64,000 bases of DNA from an uncultured Coriobacteriaceae bacterium (GCA_902793195.1 CADBCS010000019.1:43176-107175); one strand, 5' to 3'. Shown: positions 7,877-18,076, counted from the stretch's first letter. Numbers and translations are program-made. The notes: generated from the sequence alone by a model not told the origin.

Positions 7877-8020
7877 CTAGATCTCCGGCGTCACAATGGG
7901 CCCATTTGGGTCTCCCTTGCCTCCGGTGACCTCGTCCACCTCGGACTTGTCGAGCTTCTTGGTGGACTCTTTCTCGTCCATTTGCCGTTCTGAGTGCCTC
8001 TCTGCGTGCTTGTCATCCAT
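7877..8020 (-). CDS. 47-residue peptide with double-glycine leader (candidate secreted peptide)
   Basis: The peptide begins MDDKHAERHSERQMDEKEST and contains LDKSEVDEVTGG. This fits the double-glycine leader rule (Leu at -12, Glu at -8, hydrophobic at -7 and -4, Gly-Gly at -2/-1). Cutting after GG would free KGDPNGPIVTPEI, 13 residues. Its last seven residues recur at the end of the 63-residue protein at 7307. It starts 36 bases after the giant surface gene; the ribosome site (AGAAGAGA) is weak. No peptidase-exporter (C39 type) is in the window. Bacteriocin, pheromone or a tag are all possible. Confidence 0.55.
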   Translation of the reverse strand: MDDKHAERHSERQMDEKESTKKLDKSEVDEVTGGKGDPNGPIVTPEI

Positions 8021-8056
8021 AGTGGTATCTCTTCTCTTTTTCCTCCATAACATGGC

Positions 8057-11000
8057 TTACGCCTTTATGTAGTTGTCTGCGCAACGCCAGTAACGCCACA
8101 GCGCCGTAGCCAGGTACTGAGCATCCAGGTCGTCCTTATGTGCGCTGGACCCAAACACGGCCCACGCGAAGGAGAGCGCCGATGCAATCACCCGCACGTT
8201 GGTGCCTCCCGTGGTCGTTATGCGCACGTCGTAGGCCTTGTCCAGCTCATGGGCCATAACACCGGAGACCGAAACGACCCAGCGCCCATCGGACGTCTGC
8301 TCCACGCTCAGCGGGGTTCCGTCGGCCAGCGCACAGGATTTTATTCCCGCGTTGTCTTTGGTGCTCACGTACAGGCGCATGGTCGTGTTGGTCTCGAGGT
8401 CCAGGCCCATAGACACGGCCTTCACCTCACCGTCAGCCGGTACGTTGGCCTTTACCGCGTATGTTGCCGAGGCCGAGCGCGCCTCCTCCACCATGTCTGC
8501 CGTAAGCGCCGCGTGCCCGGACATGCTCTTGTAGTCATTGCCAATGCTCCAGCCGTGAATACCGCTCAGGTAGGGCTGCGTGTAGTGGCCAAAGTCCGCG
8601 AGCGAGAAGATGAGGTCCCTCGTCACCTGGTCGTAGTCTCCGGAGATCTTATTGAAGTCACTCACGTATTGCGCGATAGAGTACTCCTGCGAGACCTGGC
8701 GATCCTCGCCGTCTACCGTGTAGTGGTAGGTGGCCGTTATGGTGTCGGCCATCTGTATGGAGCTGACGTAGCACGTAAAGCCGTAGTAGCTGTGCTGCCT
8801 GTTCATGTACTCTGCATCGAATGGGTCGGTAGTTGTCGTGCCACCCCTGCCGCTCACCGAGAACTCCATGTAGCTCGTGGAGTAGTCGATTTGCGCCATC
8901 TTGGGCAGCTCCATGAAGAAGTTGACGCCAATGGAGCCATCCAGAATGAGCGAATGAGTGCGGAACGTGGGTTCTTCCGCCTCGGCCCTGAACACTGGGT
9001 ACAGGTTTAGCGTGCGTGCCGGCATCGTATCGCCAAAGCGGTACAGCACGCAGGGGTGCTTCTTGGCGACGTCCGCGTCCTTCCACGAGTCCGGAATCGT
9101 GTCCTCGTAGTAGTACAGCTCACCGTCCGTCTTGGGAGTCGTGGACCAGCCGGCGAAGATGCAGCCGTCCTTGGTCAAGTACTCCTCTGCGTAGTCGTCC
9201 AGGTTCGCCTCGTAGGGCACCTTCACGGTCTTCGCCACCGTCGTGCCGGCCATATCCTCGAAGTACACGAGGTCGTAGGAGTTGCGCGTGTAGTACACGT
9301 AGAGGCTCGTCTTACCTTCCTCCACGTTTATGGAAGCGCCGGGCCTGAGGTCCGTCCGGCCCTGTTCGCCGTCTGTGAACTCGGTGCTGTAGCCGCTCAC
9401 GGTAAAGTGCTCGTGCGTGGCGGGCGTGTAGGCGCTGTACGCCCGCGCGCTGGCCTCTTCAGGCTCCTCCCACGAGCCGTCCGGGTTTTGGAACACCTCG
9501 TAGACCTTCGCCTGTGCGGTCTTGTCGTTGTCCCACTGGGCGATGAACGTCACGTCGTCCGCCACCTCGTACGCGTCTTTGGGCTCGTAGGCGACCATGT
9601 TGCCCTTCGAGTCAACGGCCATCCAGTACAGGAAGCTGCCCTTGTTGGGGTCGGGGTCCTCGTAGATGCACTCGGGGATGGTGATGTCGGTGTACCTGAG
9701 CAGCCTGTAGGTCTTGGTCTCGGAAGGAAGCGCGTCCGCGGTCGGCTTCGCCGTCACGGTCACGTAGTCCAGCCCATCGAAGAAGTTCGACCGGTACACG
9801 TAGGCGGCGTCCGTCGCTGTCGCCCCGTCCATCTTGACCCAGCCGAAGTAGCGGCCCTTGTTGGCGGGATTGCCGTACACCTTGTCCTCGCCGAAGAACT
9901 CGGGGTGCACCTTGCTCGCGATGTTGAGCGGCCGCATGTTGGAGTCGAGGATGTCATCGAAGCTGTCCGCCTTGCTGTTCGTGTCGGGCTGCATGATGAA
10001 GTCCATGTGCTCGTTCGCGTCCGTCGGGAGCTTGAGGTCCGCTGTCCGCGCGAAGAAGGCCTTCAGCTGCTCGATCTTCTGCTCCGCGGGCACGGAGTTG
10101 CTGGTCCCGTCGGAAATCTTCGTGAGCCCGCCGACATCGAGCTCCAGACCGTGCACTTCCCCACCACCGCCCATGATGATGATCTGGCCGCGGCACTCCT
10201 TGAGCTGGGGCATGCGCGTAGGGCTGACGAACGGGCTGTCCGAGCCCTTCTCCATGTAGAGGTAGGGCTTGCCCGTGCTGGGGTTGGTGTCTGCGTAGAT
10301 CGCCTTGACGTGGTCCCTCAGGCGCTGGTAGACGGTCTTCTTGTCATCATCGTCGTCGTCGGGGACCTCCGCGGCGCAGTTGAAGACGATGGTCTCGCTG
10401 GGGTGCTGCCGCAGGAAGTCCTCCGCCCAGCGGATCACCTGTTTGAAGTTGAGCTGGTCGCCGTCGTGGTCCTCGCCCCAGAATATGCCCGCCAGGGAGT
10501 TCTTGCCGTGGCACATCCACAGGTTGGTGCCGTCGTCGCTCGTGCAGTGGTTCGACTTGCCGTACGCGAGCGAGATGAGCGTCGGGTTGGCCAGGAGGGT
10601 GATGGGGTCGCTGATGCCGTACGTTATCGTGCCGCCGAGGAACTGAGTCACGTCGAAGACGCTGCTTCCCCAGAACGCCACCTCGTCGTACCAGTCGTGG
10701 TCGTTGCAGTAGTTGCTCAGGCGCAGGTCGAGCACGCGCACGCCCGCGTCGAACTGCTCGTCGATGTAGAGGTACTGCGTCTGGGCGCTCTTGTCGAACC
10801 CGAGGGCCGACCCGATGGAGGAGCCCACCCACGCGTAGGCCTCCTTCATGGAGCTGTCGTGTGTGTACGGGATGTTGATCTCGTTGAGGTAGCGGTCCCC
10901 CGAGATGCCGCCCATCCAAGAGGCGCCCATCGAGGCGAGTGTCTCGGAGACCTGGTCGGGCCGCTTGACGAAGTCGTCCTTGTCGTCGTCGGCCGAGAAC

Positions 11001-14000
11001 TGTATGTGGACGGCGGCCTCGTCGCCCTTGCGATACACCTCGTAGCCGTAGCTCGACTTGAAGAGCCCGGCGGGATCTGCGTCGCCCTCATAGGTGCCGA
11101 AGCCGTTCGTGAAGACCCCTTCGGCCTTCTCCAGCACGACCCCGATGGGACTGGTTACATCGAGCGGCCCCGAGATGGTGAGCTTCTTGCCGGAGGCGAG
11201 GTACACGTCGCCGCCGTCGTTGTTCGCGATGGAGACCTTCCTCTGCATGCTGACGGAACTCGCGCTGCCGCTCATGTAGACTCCGCCGCCCTTGCCGCTC
11301 GCGTCGTTACCCTCTATGCTCGCGTCGAACAGGCTCAGCTTCCCCTTGTTGTTCACCATCGCACCGCCGCCGACGTCATACGATAAGTTTTCACTCAGAG
11401 TGCAGCCCGTGAGGTCGGTCTTGCCGGAGGTGTAGATGCCGCCGCCGCTTCCGTGCGCCTGGTTGCCGCTCACGGTGCAGTGGGTGAGCTCCACGGTGCC
11501 ATAGGAGTTGACGAAGCCGCCGCCCGAGAGCTTGGTCACCTTGTTGTTGCTGAACTGGGACTCGCGCGCGACCAGCTTGGTGTCTTCGGTGACGTACACG
11601 CCGCCGCCATCGGGCGAGGTGTTGCCGTTGAAGGTGCTGCGGTCCACCTGCATCGTTCCGCTCTTCAGGGCTGCACCGCCGCCTGCGTTGGTCGCTGTGT
11701 TGCCCTCGACCGCGACGCCGTTCATCGTGAGCGCGTTCGACCTCGTGTTGGCGTAGATGCCGCCGCCGTCCTTGGCCTCGTTGCCTGTGACGCGGCAGTT
11801 GGAAAGCGTCGTCTTGCCATCGAGGCAGAGGCCACCGCCGAGGTCGCCCGTCTTGTTGTTCATGATGATGCCGCCAGTGGCGTTGAGCGTGCCGCTGGAG
11901 TTCAGGCATATGCCGCCGCCGACATCCTTCGAATGGTTCACCTTGATGGTTCCGCCCTCGAGGTTCAGCGTGCCGCTGACGTTCAGGCCGCCGCCCCGCT
12001 TCGCGTTTCCACCCGTGATCGTACCCAGGCCGTCGGAGGCGTCGCGCAGGGTGAGGGTGCCGCCCTTCTCCACCCAGATGACGTGGCCGCCACCCTCGCT
12101 GTAGCCGTCCTCGTAGTAGTTTCTGCCGTCTTTCCTGTAGAGCTTCCGGTCGATGGTGCGGCCCGCAAGCTCTATGACCACGTTCTTGTTGTTATTCACC
12201 GCCAGGCGCGTGTCGCCATCCTGCGCCTCGATGTTGTTCTTGAGGCCGATCACCTGGCCGGACGTGGAGTTGTTGATGGCCTGCTGCAGCTCTTTCCAAC
12301 TGCTCACCCACTTGTCCGCCTGCACATCCACGTACAGCTCGCCGTCTTGCACCTTGAGGTTCGGCGTGCCCCCGTTGTACGTGAACTGCCGAAGGGCGGC
12401 GCTGACGGCCGCGCCGTCTTTCGCGTTCAGCCCCTTGGACACCTTGCGCGGGATGTTGTACGCCACGAAGTCCAGCCGCGCGCTGCCGCCGAGGCCGCCC
12501 TCGTCGATGGTGATGACGTTGTTCTCGGTGATGAGGATGTTGTTTGCCTGCGGCGCGCTGTTGCCCGTCACCACGGGGTTGCCCGAGACGTGGAGCCCGA
12601 ACGCCGCTATGCCGCCTGCCCCGATGTCGGCCGTGTTGCCCTGTACGGTGCCGCCGTTCAGGTGCAGGTTGTCGCTATTGCACCAGATGCCGCCGGCCCA
12701 TCCCGTCGAATGGTTGTTCCTTATGGCGCAGTCCTCGACGGTGAACGTGTAATTGTAGCCCGCTGGTATGTAAGGCCTGCCCACCTCTAGCCCGCCTCCA
12801 CGGACTGCCGTGTTGGAGCATATCTCCCCTCCCGTGATGAGGCCCGAGCCGTCGGAGGAGATTGCGCCGCCAGCCCCATCTGTGATGTTATTGCTTAGAG
12901 TGCCGCCGCTCATGACCAGGGAGGAACCCTTTTCGACACGGATGCCGGCACCCTCGGAAGAGGCATAGTTTTCGTCCACGACACCGCCGCTCATGGTCAT
13001 GCTGGCGCCCTCGTCAAGATAGACGCCGCCGCCTGCGCATGATTCACGATAGATAAGTCCGGAAGTTGCGGTGCTCGTCGTACCAGCCACCTTGTTGCTT
13101 TTGATGGCACCGTCCTTCTCAAGATCAAATTTTGCACCTGGCGCAACGTAGACTCCGCCGCCGTAATGCCCCAAGTTTCCTGCCACGTTGCCAGCCTTCA
13201 GGACGAGCTTGCCCTTGACGTAGATGCCGCTGCCGTGCTTGGCCATGCCGCCGGCGATGACGCCGTTTCCGGTGGGGCTCTCGTCCGAGCGCGAGGCGTC
13301 CTTGACGGTCAGCTCCGCGCCCTCCTCGACGATGAACACGTGGTTCTTGCCGTCTGAGGGGTCCCTGCATTCCGACTGGGTCAGCACCAGGCCACGGCTG
13401 ATCACATGACCGTTCAGGTCGATGGTGAGCTTCTTGTTCTTGGGAATCACGAGCGAGGTCTCGCCCTCGTTCGCGCGATAGCCCTTGGCCAAGGTTATAG
13501 TGTCACCATCGTTTGCCTTGTTGATCTGCTCTTGCAGGAGCGTCCAGCCGCCCTGTATTGCAGCCTCGCCGTTCGCATCCGTTATGACCTCGAACGTCGG
13601 GTCGGTCGAGTGGAAGAACGTGTTCGGCAACTTGCCGGGGTTGTTGTCCTTGAAGCCCGTGGTGAACGTTCCGAAGCCGCCGAAATTCAGCTGCACGCCC
13701 ATGCTGACGTCTGATGTCAGCGGCCCGATGACCTTTATGGGCTTAATTGCCCCATCTTGGGGGGAGAGGAACATCTCGTCACCAACGGAAGCGCGGTTCC
13801 CGGTTACCACGGGCGCGTCCTTAATCTTGAGCTCCTTTCCTTCCTCCACCGACATGCCACCGCCCTTGCCGCCGGCCTTGTTGCCGGTGATGGTGCCGCC
13901 GGAGAGGGTTATTCCGCAGGCGTCGTAGATTCCGCCCCCGTCACCTTCTGACTTGTTGTAGGCGATCCTCCCGCCCGTGATGGTTGCGCTGCCCTTTACG

Positions 14001-17000
14001 CATAGGCCGCCGCCACGGCCGCTCGACGAGTTCGACAGGATCTCGCCGCCCGACATCGTCAAAGTTCCCTCGGTATAGATCCCGCCGCCCTCTTTGCTTG
14101 CAACACTGCCCTCTTTGCTTGCAACATTGCCCTCGATCTTGCCACCCGTGATGTTGATGACGGAGCCTTCGTAGCCGCGAATGCCGCCTCCACCATATCC
14201 GACATTATTAGTATTATTTGCAATAACGCCGCCGCTCATGTTGAGTTTGGCGCCGAAGAGAACCGTAACGCCTCCGCCGTCACCTTGATTGTTGGCAATG
14301 GTGCCTCCCTCGAGGTTGAGCGTAGCGCCCTTAAGAGTTGTGTAGCTGCAATTGAGGGTCACGGCGCCACGCCCCCTGCCGTTCCCACCCGTGATCAAGC
14401 CGCCGCCGGCGCTGTCCGTAATGGTCAGCACAGCATTTACAGCACCTGGGTCATCAAACTTGCCAACACTTATCACCTGGCCATCGTGGTCCAGTGACGT
14501 GCAGCTTCGATTGAGCGTATGGCCGTTCAAGTCGAGCGTCAGTCTCTTCGTGACGAGGAGGTACTTATCATGGGCTCCCGCGGAGTAGTCCTTATCCAGC
14601 TTGATGGTCGCGTCCTGCGCGGCTGCGTCGATCTTGTCCTGGAGGTCCTTCCAGCTGCTCGCCCCGATCTTCGCCTCGCCGTTGTCGTCCTTGTACACGG
14701 CGATGCCGTCGATGTCGTAGAAGAAGGACCACGTGGGTTCCTTGCCCTCGTTGTTTTCCTTGAAGCCCGTGGTGAACGTTATGTTGGGATCGTTGTTGCC
14801 CTCTTGGTCCGCCATGGTAAAGCCCACGCAGGCGCCGCCTTCAAGAGCGCCGCCTTCAAGAGCGCCGTTCACGTTGAGCTTCCTGCCCTTCCCGATGTAG
14901 ACGTTCTTGCCCGTCCCGCTCGTCTTGTTGTCCTTCACGACGGGCGCGCCTTTAACGCGCATATCGTTCGCGTTGGTGGCTATGTGGATGCCGCCGCCAT
15001 AGCGTTCAGCGTAGTTCTGGGTATAGGCACCGCCATCGATAGACACCATTGCCCCGGTTTCGAGGTAAATCGCGCCGCCCTTTTCGAGCGCGTTGTTCTT
15101 GCTGAAGGTGCCGCCCTCGATCGTGGTATTGCACGTGCCGCCGCAGTTCCAGATGGCGCCGCCGTTGTTGTACGCGCGGTTGTTGGTGAAGGTGCAGTCC
15201 TGGAGCTGGAGAGTTCTGTAGTTCACGATCGCGCCGCCGGAATGGCGCGTCGACCTGTTGTCGTCAAACAGGGTTCCCGTGGCTATCAAATTGTTGCTGT
15301 CATCTTTGACGAAGATGCCGCCGCAATCGTCGGATTCATTGTGCACGACGGAGCCGCGCGTGATTTCGATCGTGCCCTTCCACTGGTAAACGGCGCCACC
15401 TTGGGTGGTTGACGTGTTGCCGTTGAAAATTACATCCGTGAACGTGGAGGTCTTGCCGCTGTGGTTGACGTTTATACCGCCGCCGTGCTTGCCGGTGTTG
15501 GTCGCGATGGTGCAGTTGGACAACGTTACGGTGCCGTCGGCGCAGATGCCACCGCCGTAGGCGCCGCACGAGTTCTTGGTGACGCTGCCGTAGGCCATCT
15601 TCAGCGTGGCGCCGCCATTCACCATGATGCCGCCGCCGTTGCCGGTGGCCTTGTTGCCCGTGATGGCACCGCCCTCCACGTTGAGCGTGCCGGCGACGTT
15701 GATGCCGCCGCCGTTCCCGTTTGCGTTGCCGCCCGTGATCCTGCCGCGGCCGCCCGAGTCGCGGATGGTGAGCGTAGCGCCGCTTTCCACCCAGATGACG
15801 TGGCCCGAGCCGCTCTGCGCGCCCTTGTCGGCAAGGCCGCGGTCGAGCGTGTGCCCGGCCAGGTCGATGACCACGTTCTTGTTGGGCTTGACGTCCAGGC
15901 GGATGTCGCCGTCGGCAGCCCTGATGTTGCCGTCGAGCTCGATGATCTGGCCGTCGGTGGCCGCGTTGAGGGCGGTTTGCAGATCGCTCCAGGACTTGAT
16001 GGTCTTATCGGCCGGCTTCTTCGCGTACAGCTCGCCGCCCGCGAGTATGGCGGTTATGCCCTCGGGCGCGTTCTCCAGCGTGAACATGCTTATGGACTTG
16101 TTGCCCGAAGCGACGAGCCCGGAGGTGAGGTAGCGGGGATAGCCCGTCGCCGCGGTGCCGATGCCGATGTTCGAGCTCGAGTCGAGCCTGCCGTCCACGC
16201 CAAGGGTCTTGCCCTCGTCGAGGTAGAGGTTGGATTGCCCGTTGTTGGCCACGACCGCCCTGCCACTCACGGCGAGGCTGCCTGTCGAGTAGATCCCGCC
16301 GCCGGTGACGGCGTCGGCATCGGAAGTGCTCGTGAGCGAGTTGCCCTTGACATCGCAGTCCTTCATGTGAAGCGATCCGCGGTTTTCGATGCCGCCGCCG
16401 CGCGCATACGCCTTGCTGCCCGTGACGGTGACGCCCTCGAGGTCGAGCTTGCCCGAAGCGGAGTTGTAAATGCCACCTCCGGAATCAGCCCATCCGCCTG
16501 TGATGGTGCCATCCTTCACGGTGAGCGTTCCCTCGTTCTCAATGACGGCGTAGCTCGTCTGTTGGCTCACCTCGCGTTTTAGGGCAAAGCCACCGAGGTC
16601 GATGGTCACCGTCGCGCCTGTCGGCACGTCGATGTAGTTGCTCCCGAGCGAGAAGTCATGTGTCAGTTTGTAGGTCTTGCCGCCCTCAAGCGTGTACTTG
16701 CCGCCCGAGGCCACGCCAAACGAGTCCACGACCTCCTCCACCTGCATAGACAAGAGCGTCATGCTGTCCAGCGCCGGTGCGGCGGTCGGTTGTGGCAGGC
16801 CAAGCGTCTGGAGGAGGGCCTTTTTGTCCTTCACGCCCTCGCCGCCTTCTCGATCCTGAGTGCCCTGCTCGTCTGCCTTGTCGACCGCCTCGGGCTGATC
16901 GGCTGGGGCGCCGGCCTCGTCCTGGCTGTCCTGGTCGGTTGGGGCGTTGACTTCTTCGGAGGTTCCCTGGTCATCCCTTGTCTGCTCGTCAGCGTTGTTT

Positions 17001-18025
17001 GCATCGTCGGAGTCATCCGTACTGTTAGTTCTCGACGTGGTAATCGCAATGCGATACTCACGCTTAGCGATGGTTACCACGAGCCATGCCTCGGAGCTGA
17101 ATGCCTGAGCCGCCGCAACGGTCCATATGCCGTCCGCATCCCGGGCCACAAGGCCCTCGTTGCCCTCGGTGCGCACCGCCTCGACCTCGCCCGCAAGCCC
17201 GACTGCGTCCAGGACGTCAGCAAGGGGGACCTCGTCGCCGACCGAAAGCTCAAGGCTCAGGTTGTCGTAGCCAAACTCCACCACGTACCAGGATGAGAGG
17301 TCGGCTGCCATAAACGACACGGTGCCTTTCTTCTCATCCGTTATGGATGCCTTCCGCTTTGCAACAAGCTCGGCTTCGTATTCGCCTTTGGCTTTTGAAC
17401 TCACGTGGTAGACGCTTGCCGTAAGGTTTTTGTCCGCCGCTTCGGCTAGGGAGAGAATCACCTCTGCGCGCTGGTCGCCTGCGGGCTGCAGCTCGTTGCC
17501 GTTGCCATCGAGCACCTGTATGCGCAGCGTGTGGGTCGTCGCCACGTTGGGCTTGGGTTGGGGGGCTGCCTCGTCCTCCGCGTCCTCGCTGGCGGAGTCG
17601 GTCTTCGTCTGGGCCTCTTGGTCGTACTGGACGTCCTCGGTCCTTGGGGCACGTGCGACCTTAACAGCCTGGGCAATTCGCTCCCTCTCCGGTTCATCGG
17701 GCATCGCCTCAATGCCCTCGACCGCCCGCAGTGTAGCCTCCACGGGGAACGTGCCATCGGGAGCCTTAACCGTAACGGTCGCGCCTACGACCTCCTGGCT
17801 CCCCTCGAACGCTGGCATGGCGGATCCGGACTCAGGTTCGGACTCCGCAACCACCCCCTTCGCCTCGGTGGTCTGCACGACCTCCTCCAGCCCCGCGCTT
17901 TGCGATGATCCATCCTCCTGCAACTCGGTCAGCGCCTCCGCCAATGCGGGTGCCGGCACCATGTTGAGCAGCATCACAATCGAGATGAGCACGGAAAAAG
18001 CTTTAGCTACACGATTCTGTTTCAT
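8057..18025 (-). CDS. Giant secreted beta-helix protein with PI-PLC X domain and InlB-like repeats
   Basis: The 3,322-residue protein starts at ATG 18025 with a signal peptide (MKQNRVAKAFSVLISIVMLL...APALAEA). An acidic region and the N-terminal module shared with other surface proteins here come next. Five beta-helix domains follow, with Pmp-like GGGI and FxxN repeats. Each of the last four opens with an SWxxLQ and GHTLDR module; these recur about every 1.1-1.3 kb. Residues about 2350-2720 form a PI-PLC X domain: IPYTHDSS (His2389), FDAGVRVLDLRL, LWMCHG (His2506), FLRQHPSETIVFN and CRGQIIIM. Two InlB B-type repeats (FIAQWDN, FAGWSTTP) and an unassigned domain end it. There is no sorting signal. 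It probably cleaves or binds phosphoinositides or related lipids outside the cell. Confidence 0.85.
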   Translation of the reverse strand: MKQNRVAKAFSVLISIVMLLNMVPAPALAEALTELQEDGSSQSAGLEEVVQTTEAKGVVAESEPESGSAMPAFEGSQEVVGATVTVKAPDGTFPVEATLRAVEGIEAMPDEPERERIAQAVKVARAPRTEDVQYDQEAQTKTDSASEDAEDEAAPQPKPNVATTHTLRIQVLDGNGNELQPAGDQRAEVILSLAEAADKNLTASVYHVSSKAKGEYEAELVAKRKASITDEKKGTVSFMAADLSSWYVVEFGYDNLSLELSVGDEVPLADVLDAVGLAGEVEAVRTEGNEGLVARDADGIWTVAAAQAFSSEAWLVVTIAKREYRIAITTSRTNSTDDSDDANNADEQTRDDQGTSEEVNAPTDQDSQDEAGAPADQPEAVDKADEQGTQDREGGEGVKDKKALLQTLGLPQPTAAPALDSMTLLSMQVEEVVDSFGVASGGKYTLEGGKTYKLTHDFSLGSNYIDVPTGATVTIDLGGFALKREVSQQTSYAVIENEGTLTVKDGTITGGWADSGGGIYNSASGKLDLEGVTVTGSKAYARGGGIENRGSLHMKDCDVKGNSLTSTSDADAVTGGGIYSTGSLAVSGRAVVANNGQSNLYLDEGKTLGVDGRLDSSSNIGIGTAATGYPRYLTSGLVASGNKSISMFTLENAPEGITAILAGGELYAKKPADKTIKSWSDLQTALNAATDGQIIELDGNIRAADGDIRLDVKPNKNVVIDLAGHTLDRGLADKGAQSGSGHVIWVESGATLTIRDSGGRGRITGGNANGNGGGINVAGTLNVEGGAITGNKATGNGGGIMVNGGATLKMAYGSVTKNSCGAYGGGICADGTVTLSNCTIATNTGKHGGGINVNHSGKTSTFTDVIFNGNTSTTQGGAVYQWKGTIEITRGSVVHNESDDCGGIFVKDDSNNLIATGTLFDDNRSTRHSGGAIVNYRTLQLQDCTFTNNRAYNNGGAIWNCGGTCNTTIEGGTFSKNNALEKGGAIYLETGAMVSIDGGAYTQNYAERYGGGIHIATNANDMRVKGAPVVKDNKTSGTGKNVYIGKGRKLNVNGALEGGALEGGACVGFTMADQEGNNDPNITFTTGFKENNEGKEPTWSFFYDIDGIAVYKDDNGEAKIGASSWKDLQDKIDAAAQDATIKLDKDYSAGAHDKYLLVTKRLTLDLNGHTLNRSCTSLDHDGQVISVGKFDDPGAVNAVLTITDSAGGGLITGGNGRGRGAVTLNCSYTTLKGATLNLEGGTIANNQGDGGGVTVLFGAKLNMSGGVIANNTNNVGYGGGGIRGYEGSVINITGGKIEGNVASKEGSVASKEGGGIYTEGTLTMSGGEILSNSSSGRGGGLCVKGSATITGGRIAYNKSEGDGGGIYDACGITLSGGTITGNKAGGKGGGMSVEEGKELKIKDAPVVTGNRASVGDEMFLSPQDGAIKPIKVIGPLTSDVSMGVQLNFGGFGTFTTGFKDNNPGKLPNTFFHSTDPTFEVITDANGEAAIQGGWTLLQEQINKANDGDTITLAKGYRANEGETSLVIPKNKKLTIDLNGHVISRGLVLTQSECRDPSDGKNHVFIVEEGAELTVKDASRSDESPTGNGVIAGGMAKHGSGIYVKGKLVLKAGNVAGNLGHYGGGVYVAPGAKFDLEKDGAIKSNKVAGTTSTATSGLIYRESCAGGGVYLDEGASMTMSGGVVDENYASSEGAGIRVEKGSSLVMSGGTLSNNITDGAGGAISSDGSGLITGGEICSNTAVRGGGLEVGRPYIPAGYNYTFTVEDCAIRNNHSTGWAGGIWCNSDNLHLNGGTVQGNTADIGAGGIAAFGLHVSGNPVVTGNSAPQANNILITENNVITIDEGGLGGSARLDFVAYNIPRKVSKGLNAKDGAAVSAALRQFTYNGGTPNLKVQDGELYVDVQADKWVSSWKELQQAINNSTSGQVIGLKNNIEAQDGDTRLAVNNNKNVVIELAGRTIDRKLYRKDGRNYYEDGYSEGGGHVIWVEKGGTLTLRDASDGLGTITGGNAKRGGGLNVSGTLNLEGGTIKVNHSKDVGGGICLNSSGTLNATGGIIMNNKTGDLGGGLCLDGKTTLSNCRVTGNEAKDGGGIYANTRSNALTMNGVAVEGNTATNAGGGAALKSGTMQVDRSTFNGNTSPDGGGVYVTEDTKLVARESQFSNNKVTKLSGGGFVNSYGTVELTHCTVSGNQAHGSGGGIYTSGKTDLTGCTLSENLSYDVGGGAMVNNKGKLSLFDASIEGNDASGKGGGVYMSGSASSVSMQRKVSIANNDGGDVYLASGKKLTISGPLDVTSPIGVVLEKAEGVFTNGFGTYEGDADPAGLFKSSYGYEVYRKGDEAAVHIQFSADDDKDDFVKRPDQVSETLASMGASWMGGISGDRYLNEINIPYTHDSSMKEAYAWVGSSIGSALGFDKSAQTQYLYIDEQFDAGVRVLDLRLSNYCNDHDWYDEVAFWGSSVFDVTQFLGGTITYGISDPITLLANPTLISLAYGKSNHCTSDDGTNLWMCHGKNSLAGIFWGEDHDGDQLNFKQVIRWAEDFLRQHPSETIVFNCAAEVPDDDDDDKKTVYQRLRDHVKAIYADTNPSTGKPYLYMEKGSDSPFVSPTRMPQLKECRGQIIIMGGGGEVHGLELDVGGLTKISDGTSNSVPAEQKIEQLKAFFARTADLKLPTDANEHMDFIMQPDTNSKADSFDDILDSNMRPLNIASKVHPEFFGEDKVYGNPANKGRYFGWVKMDGATATDAAYVYRSNFFDGLDYVTVTAKPTADALPSETKTYRLLRYTDITIPECIYEDPDPNKGSFLYWMAVDSKGNMVAYEPKDAYEVADDVTFIAQWDNDKTAQAKVYEVFQNPDGSWEEPEEASARAYSAYTPATHEHFTVSGYSTEFTDGEQGRTDLRPGASINVEEGKTSLYVYYTRNSYDLVYFEDMAGTTVAKTVKVPYEANLDDYAEEYLTKDGCIFAGWSTTPKTDGELYYYEDTIPDSWKDADVAKKHPCVLYRFGDTMPARTLNLYPVFRAEAEEPTFRTHSLILDGSIGVNFFMELPKMAQIDYSTSYMEFSVSGRGGTTTTDPFDAEYMNRQHSYYGFTCYVSSIQMADTITATYHYTVDGEDRQVSQEYSIAQYVSDFNKISGDYDQVTRDLIFSLADFGHYTQPYLSGIHGWSIGNDYKSMSGHAALTADMVEEARSASATYAVKANVPADGEVKAVSMGLDLETNTTMRLYVSTKDNAGIKSCALADGTPLSVEQTSDGRWVVSVSGVMAHELDKAYDVRITTTGGTNVRVIASALSFAWAVFGSSAHKDDLDAQYLATALWRYWRCADNYIKA

Positions 18026-18070
18026 AGCCCTCAACCCCATCGCCGAAACGAGCCTAGGACGCCTAGGACA

Positions 18071-18076
18071 ATTATA
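18071..18076 (-). promoter_or_regulatory. -10 box (TATAAT) of the giant surface protein operon
   Basis: The minus strand reads TGTATAATTG 46-51 bases before ATG 18025. No convincing -35 is seen. CCTAGGACGCCTAGG, a short palindrome, lies between the box and the start and could be a control site. The gap 18026-18343 otherwise holds the 75-bp repeat at 18258. Confidence 0.45.

Noticed and set aside
9056..11386. A 776-residue plus-strand open frame inside the giant surface gene
   Set aside because: It is a shadow of the minus-strand PI-PLC region, with low-information composition and no ribosome site.
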